Part shown: positions 7,321 to 14,687 of the stretch, piece after piece | Position numbering within the stretch: the first letter of the stretch is position 1 | How the letters are laid out: each line of letters begins with the position of its first letter | Origin: Tannerellaceae bacterium | GTDB lineage: Bacteria; Bacteroidota; Bacteroidia; Bacteroidales; Tannerellaceae | Assembly (NCBI GenBank): GCA_031265595.1 | Contig: JAISCM010000151.1 | Coordinates: 1-15,298 of the forward strand | Length of the DNA stretch: 15,298 nt | Direction: 5' to 3' | Position numbers and translations under genes: made by a program | The notes under the pieces: model-generated | Database searches by the model: none | What the model was told of the DNA's origin: nothing | The model's input: the letters and a program-made list of their open reading frames with translations, nothing else

Positions 7321-8065
7321 ACGGATCGAAATAAAAAATGTAACAGCCGCTTATGGCGCCAAAACTGTGCTTCGTAATGTAACGGTAGATCTGTTTGAAG
7401 GCGACTTCTTAGGTATCATAGGCCCCAACGGGGGAGGCAAGACTACCTTGCTGAAAGTCATCCTCGGATTATTGCCGGCTGTATCGGGGGCTGTACGTTT
7501 TTATAAAGACGGAAAAGAAACGCCTTCCTTAAAGATAGGCTACCTCCCTCAAATGAACCAGATAGATAAGAAATTCCCTATCTCGGTAAAAGAAGTGATC
7601 GCTTCGGGGCTTGTCTCCGAGAAACGGTTGTTTCGTACATTCGGCGCCAGGCAGCAAGAGCGTATCCAGGATGTGATCAGGCAGATGGGGCTGGAAGACT
7701 TATCCGCCCGTCCTATCGGCGAGCTGTCCGGCGGACAGTTGCAACGCGTGCTGTTGGGCCGCTCCATCGTGTCTTCGCCCGACGTATTGATTTTAGACGA
7801 GCCAAGTTCGTATGTGGATAAACGCTTTGAATCCCACTTCTACCATTTGCTGGAAGAGATAAACAAGGAGAGCGCCATTCTTTTAGTATCGCATGATATA
7901 GGCACCGTGCTTTCTATGGTAAAGAATATTGCCTGTGTGAATGAAACGCTGCACTATCATGCCGGAGTTGATGTATCGGAAGACTGGTTGGGCGAAGCAT
8001 ACGCCTGCCCGATAGACCTTGTAGGACATGGCGACCTGCCCCATAGGGTATTGAAAAAACATTAA
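7310..8065 (+). CDS. ZnuC-like metal ABC transporter ATP-binding protein
   Basis: This is a cytoplasmic ATPase of about 251 residues. The start is uncertain: GTG 7310 gives an 11-base overlap with the preceding gene, while TTG 7292 in the same frame would add six residues; there is no ATG. Counting from the TTG, Walker A is GPNGGGKTT (44-52), the Q-loop is in YLPQM (Gln87), the signature is LSGGQ (145-149), Walker B is VLILDEP (165-171) and the H-loop is His201. All parts needed for ATP hydrolysis are present. The C-terminal end CPIDLVGHGDLPHRVLKKH is typical of Bacteroidetes ZnuC/MntB-type ATPases. Its expected partner permease is not in the window, although the binding protein is directly upstream. 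Confidence 0.88.
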   Translation: MENKRIEIKNVTAAYGAKTVLRNVTVDLFEGDFLGIIGPNGGGKTTLLKVILGLLPAVSGAVRFYKDGKETPSLKIGYLPQMNQIDKKFPISVKEVIASGLVSEKRLFRTFGARQQERIQDVIRQMGLEDLSARPIGELSGGQLQRVLLGRSIVSSPDVLILDEPSSYVDKRFESHFYHLLEEINKESAILLVSHDIGTVLSMVKNIACVNETLHYHAGVDVSEDWLGEAYACPIDLVGHGDLPHRVLKKH

Positions 8066-8077
8066 AGAAACAGACTA

Positions 8078-9094
8078 TTGGCAACAAAAAGAATCTTAAT
8101 CACCGGAGCAAGCGGCTTTATTGGAGGTTTCCTGGTAGAAGAGGCGCTTCGCAGGGGATATGAAACGTGGGCCGGCGTCCGTGCCGGAAGTAACCGTTCG
8201 CATCTACAAGATGCACGCATCCGGTTTATCGATTTAAAATATAGCAAGAAGGAAGCCCTTACGGAACAACTAACCGCTTTCGCCGGCGAGCATGGCGCGT
8301 GGGACTATGTGATACATAATGCCGGAGTAACCAAAGTAGTAAATAAAGCAGACTTTTCGCGGGTGAACGCCGGATACACCATTCATCTGATAGAAGCCCT
8401 GGAAGCTGCCGGCTGTAAGCCGGAGAAGTTTCTGCTGATGAGCAGCCTGAGCACCTACGGGAAAGGAGACGAAAAGAACTTTACCCCGATCCGCCTCGGC
8501 GACCCCCAACTGCCGGACACAGCCTATGGAAGAAGCAAACTGGAAGCCGAATACCATCTTGCCCATCAATCTTATTTCCCCTATATTATCCTGCGCCCTA
8601 CCGGCGTGTACGGCCCTGGCGATAAAGACTACTTTATGGAGATAAAGTCCGTAAAGTCCGGCTTCGACCTCGCCATAGGCTTTACCCCCCAGCGGATTAC
8701 GTTTATCTATGTAAAAGACCTGGCTACCGCTGCCTTTCTTGCCCTGGAAAACGAGCAGATACGAAACAAACACTATTTTGTGGCCGATGGCGATGTATAT
8801 ACCGATACGGAATTTGCCGGCGAGATAAAGGCAATTCTCGGAAAGAAGTTCGTATGCCACGCCCGTATCCCTGCCGGACTGGTCTATATAGCCTGCGTAG
8901 GCTCGGCATGGATAGGGCGGTTGCTAAAGAAGAGCATGACATTGAATAGCGATAAATACCGCATCCTGAAGCAGCGAAACTGGATATGCGACGTAGGGCC
9001 GCTTCAGGATGATACAGGCTTTACTCCGGCCTATCCGCTTCGTAAGGGCTTAGAAGAGAGTATCGCCTGGTATAAAAAGGAAGGATGGCTGTAA
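8078..9094 (+). CDS. NAD-dependent epimerase/dehydratase (extended SDR family)
   Basis: The protein has 338 residues. It starts at TTG 8078: the same frame has a stop at 8063-8065 and no ATG before the Rossmann motif, so a non-ATG start is forced. The NAD(P)-binding motif is TGASGFIG (9-16). A VIHNAGVTKVVN block (78-89) follows, then the catalytic Ser in LMSSLS (120-125) and YGRSK (Tyr150, Lys154). RPTGVYGPGD (173-182) and FIYVKDLA (209-216) are further extended-SDR hallmarks, and the C-terminal part (GFTPAYPLRKGLEESIAWY) is typical of sugar-nucleotide epimerases/dehydratases and dihydroflavonol-reductase-like members. The substrate cannot be told. It lies 12 bases after the ATPase gene and ends the + run, its stop touching the stop of the opposing gene. 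Confidence 0.88.
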   Translation: MATKRILITGASGFIGGFLVEEALRRGYETWAGVRAGSNRSHLQDARIRFIDLKYSKKEALTEQLTAFAGEHGAWDYVIHNAGVTKVVNKADFSRVNAGYTIHLIEALEAAGCKPEKFLLMSSLSTYGKGDEKNFTPIRLGDPQLPDTAYGRSKLEAEYHLAHQSYFPYIILRPTGVYGPGDKDYFMEIKSVKSGFDLAIGFTPQRITFIYVKDLATAAFLALENEQIRNKHYFVADGDVYTDTEFAGEIKAILGKKFVCHARIPAGLVYIACVGSAWIGRLLKKSMTLNSDKYRILKQRNWICDVGPLQDDTGFTPAYPLRKGLEESIAWYKKEGWL

Positions 9095-9892
9095 TTAATC
9101 CATCTTCTTGATGCTGCCCGATCCGGCTATCTTTTTCTGTATCGCTTGCGGGTTTCCTTTGTATTTGATACGTCCGCTGCCGGCTACATCTGCCGAAATA
9201 CTGTTGCTTACGCTTATTTCAATGTCTCCGCTTCCGGCGATGTTGCATCTCATATCGTCTACCTGAAGGTCGAAAGCGCGGACGGTTCCGCTACCGGCTA
9301 TGTCGAACGATGCCTTCGTCATGGCGCCTCCCAGGTTTATTTTTCCCGAGCCGGCAACGTCGCCGTCAAATTCTTTTCCGTTTAGTTTGAAGGCATTGAA
9401 GGTGGAGCTTCCGGCCAGGTCTACATCCAATTCGTTGAGCGTAACCTGGTCGTTCAGGCTGATCGTTCCGCTGCCGGCTAAATTGATTTCCAGCTCGTCT
9501 CCGGTAAAGGGGCTATCCAGGTCGAACGTCACGCTGCCGGCTAAATCTACTTTTCTCAATCCTTTGGAGTGCGTGGAGACTGTAAATTGGGTAGGGAAGA
9601 AATTGGCATGCCTATACTCGTCTTTAGGCTTTATCTGTAGCTTGTCGCCTGCTACCCGGAAGATGTATTTCTCCAGAATATTCTGGTCGGTGGTAACGGT
9701 CAACGTAGGCGTTTCTTCCGATTGAATATAGGTTGCTTTCATTAGATGGCTGGCTTCGATTACGTCATAATCATCAAGCGTCAGCGTTTGCGTAACTAAA
9801 TTACCGTCGCCCCGGATCATCTGGAACGAGTTGCAACTGTTCATTATCATGGATAATAAACAAGCAAGGAGGATGGATACGTTTGTTTTCAT
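9095..9892 (-). CDS. DUF2807 (head-GIN-domain type) lipoprotein with eight AGS repeats
   Basis: The protein has 265 residues. The signal peptide ends MNSC (Cys20), a likely lipobox. Residues 25-110 contain the family opening GDGNLVTQTLTLDDYDVIEA and TPTLTVTTDQNILEKY. From about residue 115 to the end the protein is built of short strands separated by AGSG or AGSS turns: LAGSV, LAGSG, LAGSS, VAGSG, IAGSG twice, VAGSG and a final IAGSG, spaced roughly 17-25 residues. This is the signature of the DUF2807 right-handed beta-helix-like domain. Members are common in Bacteroidetes as putative surface or periplasmic proteins of unknown function. The gene starts 15 bases after the ATP-grasp-like gene, so the two form an operon. 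Confidence 0.85.
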   Translation of the reverse strand: MKTNVSILLACLLSMIMNSCNSFQMIRGDGNLVTQTLTLDDYDVIEASHLMKATYIQSEETPTLTVTTDQNILEKYIFRVAGDKLQIKPKDEYRHANFFPTQFTVSTHSKGLRKVDLAGSVTFDLDSPFTGDELEINLAGSGTISLNDQVTLNELDVDLAGSSTFNAFKLNGKEFDGDVAGSGKINLGGAMTKASFDIAGSGTVRAFDLQVDDMRCNIAGSGDIEISVSNSISADVAGSGRIKYKGNPQAIQKKIAGSGSIKKMD

Positions 9893-9907
9893 GTCTTAAA
9901 TTATTAG

Positions 9908-11107
9908 TTATTGAATAAGGATATACGCTATATAATGTGTTTGCGGTGTAACGGGGCAAAGCGAGAGGTAGCCGCTTCGGAGCTTGCCCTCTTTAAACGT
10001 GAGGGGATACGCTTCCTCCTGCTTCCGGTGGGCGCTTACTACCGTTTCGGGATCGGCTCCATACGTAAGATTGAACACGCCTTCTGCATCGGGGTGGATG
10101 TATGTATCGAACAACCGGATAGCCGCCATGCCCATCGTATAACGCATATTCACTTCTATGCAGGGATGGAGGGCGCTTGTCCCGTCTGCGGCACGGTATA
10201 CAAGCATGTCTACGCCGATATAGCCGGCGTATCCTGCATACACCTCGCCGATGGCTACGGCCGTTGCTTCTTTTACCTGGCGGAACAAGGCTTTTCCGGC
10301 AGCAAGGGTGATGAGATGCTCCAACGCCTCCTGCCGCATGAGCCTGTTGCCGCGATACGCCCCTTGGGGAGAGGTATCGAATACAGATATTCCTTCATAG
10401 CTTACCTCGCCCTGTTCATTGATAAAGAACTCCAGCGCAAAATCCCGGATTGCCTCCAAAGCAGGCTCTACGCTTACGCATCCCTGCTTATTGAGCGCCC
10501 CCCTGATCCAGTTTCTGTCTTTCTCTTTTAGCGCGCCTTCACGCAGCCACAATAAGCCTCTGCCGGAGGATGAATAGGGCGTTTTTATAACCGATGCGCC
10601 GGGATGCTGGCAAAGCCAGGCTTCTATAGCCGGCCATCCGGAAAAGAAGAGGGGGACGGAGGGGAAAGCGTGGGAAGGCAGCAGGCCGGCTATTCTCTTG
10701 AAACAGGCGGCCCCCGTTTGCCTGCCCATTAATGCGGCATACGCCTCTTTCCATACAGGGAGCTCGATGGCGAGGCCGTAGCGGCTCATTAGTTCTTGGT
10801 AGAATCCGGCGCTTTGCGGCGAGAGCCCCCAGGGAGCAGCCAGCATCTCCGGGAAGGGCGAGGCTTGGAAGGCTTCTCTCGAAACGATCGTAACCTCTGG
10901 CCGTATCGCTTCGGGCAGTAGCGACAGGAAGCCGGGCGGCACGTCGGTTTCCGTATACACATAGTCGCCCTTTTCGGCATACCAGGCGGGCAATATGGCC
11001 AGCTCGTCCAGCATCCTCCGTACATTGGCCGAAGGGGTGTACCGGGGCGTGCGTTGCAGCGTTGCCGTTTCGTGTCCGGGATTATAGTAATGTAGCCTGG
11101 GTTTCAT
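9908..11107 (-). CDS. ATP-grasp-like protein of unknown substrate
   Basis: The protein has 399 residues from ATG 11107 (MKPRLHYYNPGHE). An upstream in-frame ATG at 11164 would add 19 residues, but that stretch is the terminator hairpin of the preceding gene, so I reject it. The ATP-grasp features I see are VIKTPYSSSGRG (173-184, Lys175 and a Gly/Ser-rich loop), VEPALE (213-218) as the strand pairing with adenine, AGYIGVDML (294-302, Asp299) and CIEVNMR (316-322), where Glu318 and Asn320 fit the magnesium-binding ExN motif. ATP-grasp enzymes join a carboxylate to an amine or thiol through an acyl-phosphate. The N-terminal 120 residues are not recognisable to me. The substrate is unknown; no biosynthetic partner genes are adjacent. 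Confidence 0.72.
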   Translation of the reverse strand: MKPRLHYYNPGHETATLQRTPRYTPSANVRRMLDELAILPAWYAEKGDYVYTETDVPPGFLSLLPEAIRPEVTIVSREAFQASPFPEMLAAPWGLSPQSAGFYQELMSRYGLAIELPVWKEAYAALMGRQTGAACFKRIAGLLPSHAFPSVPLFFSGWPAIEAWLCQHPGASVIKTPYSSSGRGLLWLREGALKEKDRNWIRGALNKQGCVSVEPALEAIRDFALEFFINEQGEVSYEGISVFDTSPQGAYRGNRLMRQEALEHLITLAAGKALFRQVKEATAVAIGEVYAGYAGYIGVDMLVYRAADGTSALHPCIEVNMRYTMGMAAIRLFDTYIHPDAEGVFNLTYGADPETVVSAHRKQEEAYPLTFKEGKLRSGYLSLCPVTPQTHYIAYILIQ

Positions 11108-11120
11108 GCGATGCGTGGTG

Positions 11121-11150
11121 AAAACAAAAGAGCTGCCTTTAAAGCAGCTC
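11121..11150 (-). terminator. Intrinsic terminator after the DUF349 gene
   Basis: Read on the minus strand, GAGCTGC (11150-11144), a 7-base TTTAAAG loop and GCAGCTC (11136-11130) form a 7-bp stem, followed by TTTTGTTTT. It begins 14 bases after the DUF349 stop codon and ends 14 bases before the ATG of the next gene, separating the two transcription units at least partly. Confidence 0.75.
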
Positions 11151-11163
11151 CTTCTCTCTTTCA

Positions 11164-13041
11164 TTATAAGTTTTCGTCGATAGCATCAATCTTTTTTACG
11201 ATCAGCGCCATCTCTTCTTTTAGCTTCTCTATCTTTCGTTCCATTTCTTTTAACAGGCCGCCTCCGCCTTTAGACGAAATGCTGAGGAATCCGATGTTAT
11301 TTTCATACGTCTGTAGCTCGCTCTTCATCCGTTCGTAGGCGCGCATCAGCTTTTCGCGTTCTCCGTAAAGCTTTCCTTTGCCTTTTTCTCCGCCGGCCAT
11401 TTCGTTTAGGTTGTTACGGTACGATTCCATCTTCCGGTCGTTTTGATCTACCTTCAGGCGGTCGAACTGTTTGTCTATCGCTTCGTGGTATTCTTTATAT
11501 ATCCGGCTTTTTTCTTTGAAGGGTACGTAGCCTATCGTAGTCCACTCGGCCATATATTCTTTCAGCATGGCCAATGCGGCGGCGCGTTCAGCCTGGCTGT
11601 TCAGGGCATTGATTTTTGCTATCAGCTCTTTCTTGGCCACTAAGTTTGTGTGCTCTACGCTTTTCTGCGAGGTGGCATTTTTGCTTTTTTCTTCAAAGAA
11701 GTAGTCGCATGCCGTGATAAAGCGCTTCCATATTACGTCGGAATGTTTGCGGGCTACAGAGCCTACGGTTTTCCATTCTTTTTGCAGGGCGATCATCTTG
11801 TCGGCCGTTTCTTTCCAGTCGGTACTGTCTTTCAGCGCTTCGGCTTTTTCGCATAGGGCGATCTTTAGCTGGAGGTTCTTCTCCATATTTTCTTTAATGC
11901 CTTTGTAGAAATCGCTTTTCCGGTTGAAATAGCTGTCGCACGCTGCGCGGAAGCGTTCGAATATCTTTACATTGTATTTCTTTGGCGCAAAGCCAACGGT
12001 TTTCCATCTCTCTTGCAGGCCCATCACTTCTTTATTCTTTTCTTCCCAGTCTTTAAAGGTTTTCAGCAGGCCGAAATCGATGGTTTCAATCTGTTCGCAG
12101 ATGGCTGTCTTCGTTTCCAGGTTTTCCTGTTCTTTTTCTTTGAGCGATTCAAAGTATAGCTGATGCCGTTTGTTTATGGCAGTGGATGCTGCTTTAAAGC
12201 GCGTCCACAGATCTTCCCTCAGTTCTTTTATTACGGGGCCTATCTCGCGCCATTGCTGGTGTAGCTTTTGTAGCTGGTGGAAGGCAGAGATCACGTCGGG
12301 CTCGTCTACCAGCTTTTCTACGGTTTCGCAGAGGGCTGTTTTCATTTCCAGGTTCTTCTTGAAGTCGTAGTCGCGAAATTGGTTGTTTATCTTGATTATG
12401 TCATAGAACTGTTCGCTGTATAGCTGATAGTTTTTATACAGCTCGTTGGCGTGTTCCTGTGGGATTTGTTTGGTTTCTTTCCACCTTTGCTGTATGTCTT
12501 TAAATTCGTTGTAGAGCTTGTTGAAATCGGCCTGGCTTTCGGTTAGCTCCTTCAGGCGGTCTATCAGTTGAAGCTTCAGGGCGTAATTGGCTGCTTTCAG
12601 TTGCTCTTCTTCTGCATGTAGATTGGCCCTTTTCTCTCTGTATCGTGCCAGGAGTTCTTTTAGTTTCTCTTCGGGCTCATCCAGAGGGGGCTGAAACTCT
12701 TTTTCGTCGCCTCCTTCTTCAAGAAATGCTTTCTTCCACTCGTCTACCTCTCCCCTGCGGATCTTGTAGTAAGCCTGCTTTAGCTGCTCTACTTCATGGC
12801 GGGCGCTTTCTGCCGGGCTTTCCACTAATGCGGCCAGTTTGGCCAGGATGTCGTCTTTGGCCTGCTTGCTGCTGTTCCGGGGGATATCTTCTCCGGCGGG
12901 CTGTTCTACAATAGAATCTTCTTCTTCGATAGATTCTGTAACAGTAACAATGATGTGTTCGGGGGTCACTTCCGATGCTTTAGTTTCTTCTAATGTGCCA
13001 TTCTCTTCTGCCGGCAGATTAGCTTCATGGCTGTCCTTCAT
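11164..13041 (-). CDS. DUF349 repeat protein, largely helical
   Basis: The protein has 625 residues from ATG 13041; a TTG at 13047 could add two. Residues 1-60 are acidic and probably disordered. From about residue 155 to 535 there are five DUF349 repeats, each with a central Trp in a 'QxxWkxxG' helix end: Trp187 (QQRWKET), Trp264 (HQQWREIG), Trp346 (QERWKTVG), Trp423 (QKEWKTVG) and Trp500 (MAEWTTIG). The first four spacings are 77, 82, 77 and 77 residues. Each is followed by a 'RFRAACDxFF'-like helix. Residues 553-625 form a charged coiled coil interrupted by a KGGGG linker. There is no signal peptide or membrane segment, so it is cytoplasmic. DUF349 proteins are widespread in Bacteroidetes and lack an agreed function. 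Confidence 0.9.
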   Translation of the reverse strand: MKDSHEANLPAEENGTLEETKASEVTPEHIIVTVTESIEEEDSIVEQPAGEDIPRNSSKQAKDDILAKLAALVESPAESARHEVEQLKQAYYKIRRGEVDEWKKAFLEEGGDEKEFQPPLDEPEEKLKELLARYREKRANLHAEEEQLKAANYALKLQLIDRLKELTESQADFNKLYNEFKDIQQRWKETKQIPQEHANELYKNYQLYSEQFYDIIKINNQFRDYDFKKNLEMKTALCETVEKLVDEPDVISAFHQLQKLHQQWREIGPVIKELREDLWTRFKAASTAINKRHQLYFESLKEKEQENLETKTAICEQIETIDFGLLKTFKDWEEKNKEVMGLQERWKTVGFAPKKYNVKIFERFRAACDSYFNRKSDFYKGIKENMEKNLQLKIALCEKAEALKDSTDWKETADKMIALQKEWKTVGSVARKHSDVIWKRFITACDYFFEEKSKNATSQKSVEHTNLVAKKELIAKINALNSQAERAAALAMLKEYMAEWTTIGYVPFKEKSRIYKEYHEAIDKQFDRLKVDQNDRKMESYRNNLNEMAGGEKGKGKLYGEREKLMRAYERMKSELQTYENNIGFLSISSKGGGGLLKEMERKIEKLKEEMALIVKKIDAIDENL

Positions 13042-13204
13042 ATTCAATGCATTTTTTAAGAAAAAGGATGTATTTTCCTTTATTAATCCACAAATTAAAC
13101 TAAATATTTTCGTATAACCGCATGTAGGCGCATTTTTCTAATTAAATTTTAGCTAAATTCGGATTCTTTTGGCTCATTTCGTTCGAAAACGGCCCGTATG
13201 GCGG

Positions 13205-14257
13205 CTAAATCCATAAGACGATGGTGGAGCATTTCATGCCTGTGCTGTCGTCTTCTGTGGTGGAATTGATGCGGTAATTTATCTCGGACGATATTTTCAG
13301 ATAGTCCAGCACTTGCGATAGCTGCTTGTTGATGAAGGTGCCTGTGAAGTGATAGCTTTTTATCCCAGGGTTCTTTATCTCGAATTTTACGTTGTAATAG
13401 TGAGACAATCTTTTCAGCACTTCCGGCAGAGGGGTGTTTCTGAAGATCAGCTTTCCTTCTATCCAGGAGGTTTCGATGAGGGTGTTCGCTTCCGTTTTGC
13501 CAAACTCCTTTGTAAGCAGGTGGTAGGTTGCTTTTTCGGAAGGGGCCAGCAGGGCTTCGGCGCGATTCCCTTTCCGGTCGGTATAGCCAAGGGTTACGGA
13601 GCCGGATAGCAGGGTGGTGTTTATCTCGTCGTCGGTTTCGTAGGCTTGGATATTAAATTCGGTGCCTGTTACTTTTACGCTTAAGCGGCCGTCGAGCACG
13701 TCTACTGTAAAGGGATGATCGTCTTCGTGGGCTACGGTAAAGTAGGCTTCGCCGGCGAGCGTCACGTTTCGTCCCTTTTTATCGTAAGGCATCGGGTAGG
13801 AGAGGCTGCTGCCGGAGTTGAGGTGTACGATCGTCCCGTCGGGCAGGCCAAACCGGGTGCGCATGCCCGGGTTGGATGTGATGGTGACGGTTTGCGGACT
13901 GGCTTCCCCCCTCTGGCTCATGTAATAGCCACAGATGGGCGATAGCAAAAGCACGCCGGCAAGGCAGGCGGCAGCCATGGCCAGCCGCTTCATGCGCCCC
14001 ACCCGCGCTCTGTGCCGTGCCTGCCTTTCCATCGCCTCGAATGCGCCGGACGGATCGCGTGCCAGGATGCGCTCCTTCGTTTGCCGGGCGTAGTAGATGC
14101 GGGCAATCTGTTGTAACTCTTTTTCGTGAGAGCCATCTTCGGCAAGCCATTTGTTTACGGCCCTTTTCTCTTCATCCGAAGCTGTACCTTTAATATACCG
14201 GAGCGCTGCGGTTGTGCCGGGCATTCCTGCTGTTGTATGTTCGCTATTTTCTTCCAT
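13205..14257 (-). CDS. FecR-type anti-sigma factor with DUF4974 domain
   Basis: The protein has 350 residues from ATG 14257 (MEENSEHTTAG). A longer frame reaches 14389, but those 44 codons come from the repeat element and lack coding character. Residues 15-85 are the cytoplasmic helical sigma-binding region (ALRYIKGTASDEEKRAVNKWL). Residues 91-111 are one membrane helix (RLAMAAACLAGVLLLSPICG). Residues 124-222 are the periplasmic FecR domain with FGLPDGTIVHLNSGSSLSYP, VTLAGEAYFTV and VKVTGTEFNI. Residues 267-330 are DUF4974, a secretin/TonB short N-terminal (STN)-like domain (LIFRNTPLPEVLKRLSHYY, FTGTFINKQLSQVLDYL). Such proteins hold an ECF sigma factor until a TonB-dependent receptor signals. 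Neither a sigma factor gene upstream nor a SusC/SusD pair downstream is present here. Confidence 0.9.
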   Translation of the reverse strand: MEENSEHTTAGMPGTTAALRYIKGTASDEEKRAVNKWLAEDGSHEKELQQIARIYYARQTKERILARDPSGAFEAMERQARHRARVGRMKRLAMAAACLAGVLLLSPICGYYMSQRGEASPQTVTITSNPGMRTRFGLPDGTIVHLNSGSSLSYPMPYDKKGRNVTLAGEAYFTVAHEDDHPFTVDVLDGRLSVKVTGTEFNIQAYETDDEINTTLLSGSVTLGYTDRKGNRAEALLAPSEKATYHLLTKEFGKTEANTLIETSWIEGKLIFRNTPLPEVLKRLSHYYNVKFEIKNPGIKSYHFTGTFINKQLSQVLDYLKISSEINYRINSTTEDDSTGMKCSTIVLWI

Positions 14258-14351
14258 GCTACCTATACGACAATTCCGGGCAGGGGATACCCTAACGTGG
14301 GGGAGTGTTTTTTTCGTATCCCTTTCGCCTGTAAGGTGATAATCCTTACTT

Positions 14352-14460
14352 ATTACGCCCCTTTCAGGGCTATGAGATGGTGGGTGCATCCGTTAAACAG
14401 GGTTGAAACCCTATTCTAAGCTCTTCCGAAGGAAGAATTTAGTCTGGCCACAGCGTGGTC
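14352..14460 (+). repeat. Stem-loop repeat element, copy A
   Basis: It begins ATTACGCCCCTTTCAGGGC and carries AGGGTTGAAACCCT (14399-14412), then CTAAG, then a 6-bp hairpin TCTTCC-GAA-GGAAGA (14422-14436), and it reaches the palindrome CCACAGCGTGG (14448-14458), which it shares with copy B. The third hairpin differs in sequence from that of copies B and C but keeps the stem. It starts about 95 bases upstream of the FecR start codon. Confidence 0.75.
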
Positions 14461-14550
14461 GGTTCCTGAAAGGAATAAAGAACTTAGGATAGGGTTTCAA
14501 CCCTATCGGTTGGAATGCTCCTACCTCATAGCCCTTGCAGGGCGTGATTA
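14443..14550 (-). repeat. Stem-loop repeat element, copy B (inverted)
   Basis: Read on the minus strand it has the same order as copy C: a GCCC/GGGC hairpin (14531-14543), ATAGGGTTGAAACCCTAT (on + as its complement at 14489-14506), CTAAG, a TTCC/GGAA hairpin (14463-14475) and the CCAC/GTGG palindrome (14448-14458). It faces copy A tail to tail, so 14352-14550 forms one inverted repeat of about 200 bp. Confidence 0.75.
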
Positions 14551-14563
14551 TGAATGTGTTTAT

Positions 14564-14671
14564 ATTACGCCCTTTCAGGGCTATGGAGTGGGGAGCCGGT
14601 CGATAAATAGGGTTGAAACCCTATCCTAAGTTCTTTCTTCCTTTCAGGAACACGCCACGCTGTGGCTGGGC
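14564..14671 (+). repeat. Stem-loop repeat element, copy C
   Basis: This is the clearest copy. Its four hairpins in series are GCCC-TTTCA-GGGC (14569-14581), ATAGGGTTGAAACCCTAT (14607-14624), TTCCTTTCAGGAA (14638-14650) and GCCAC-GCT-GTGGC (14654-14666). The 21-bp tandem array begins 17 bases after its last hairpin arm region. No ORF of its own and no transposase is visible, so it is a small non-autonomous interspersed repeat by appearance. Confidence 0.75.
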
Positions 14672-14687
14672 CATGCTTGCTTTGACC

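Noticed and set aside
9911..10531. A 206-codon + strand ORF
   Set aside because: It is antisense to the ATP-grasp-like gene, whose motifs are clear; the codons here look like a shadow frame.
14258..14389. A 44-residue N-terminal extension of the FecR protein
   Set aside because: The extension is translated repeat element and intergenic sequence; the protein from 14257 has the normal FecR length and start.
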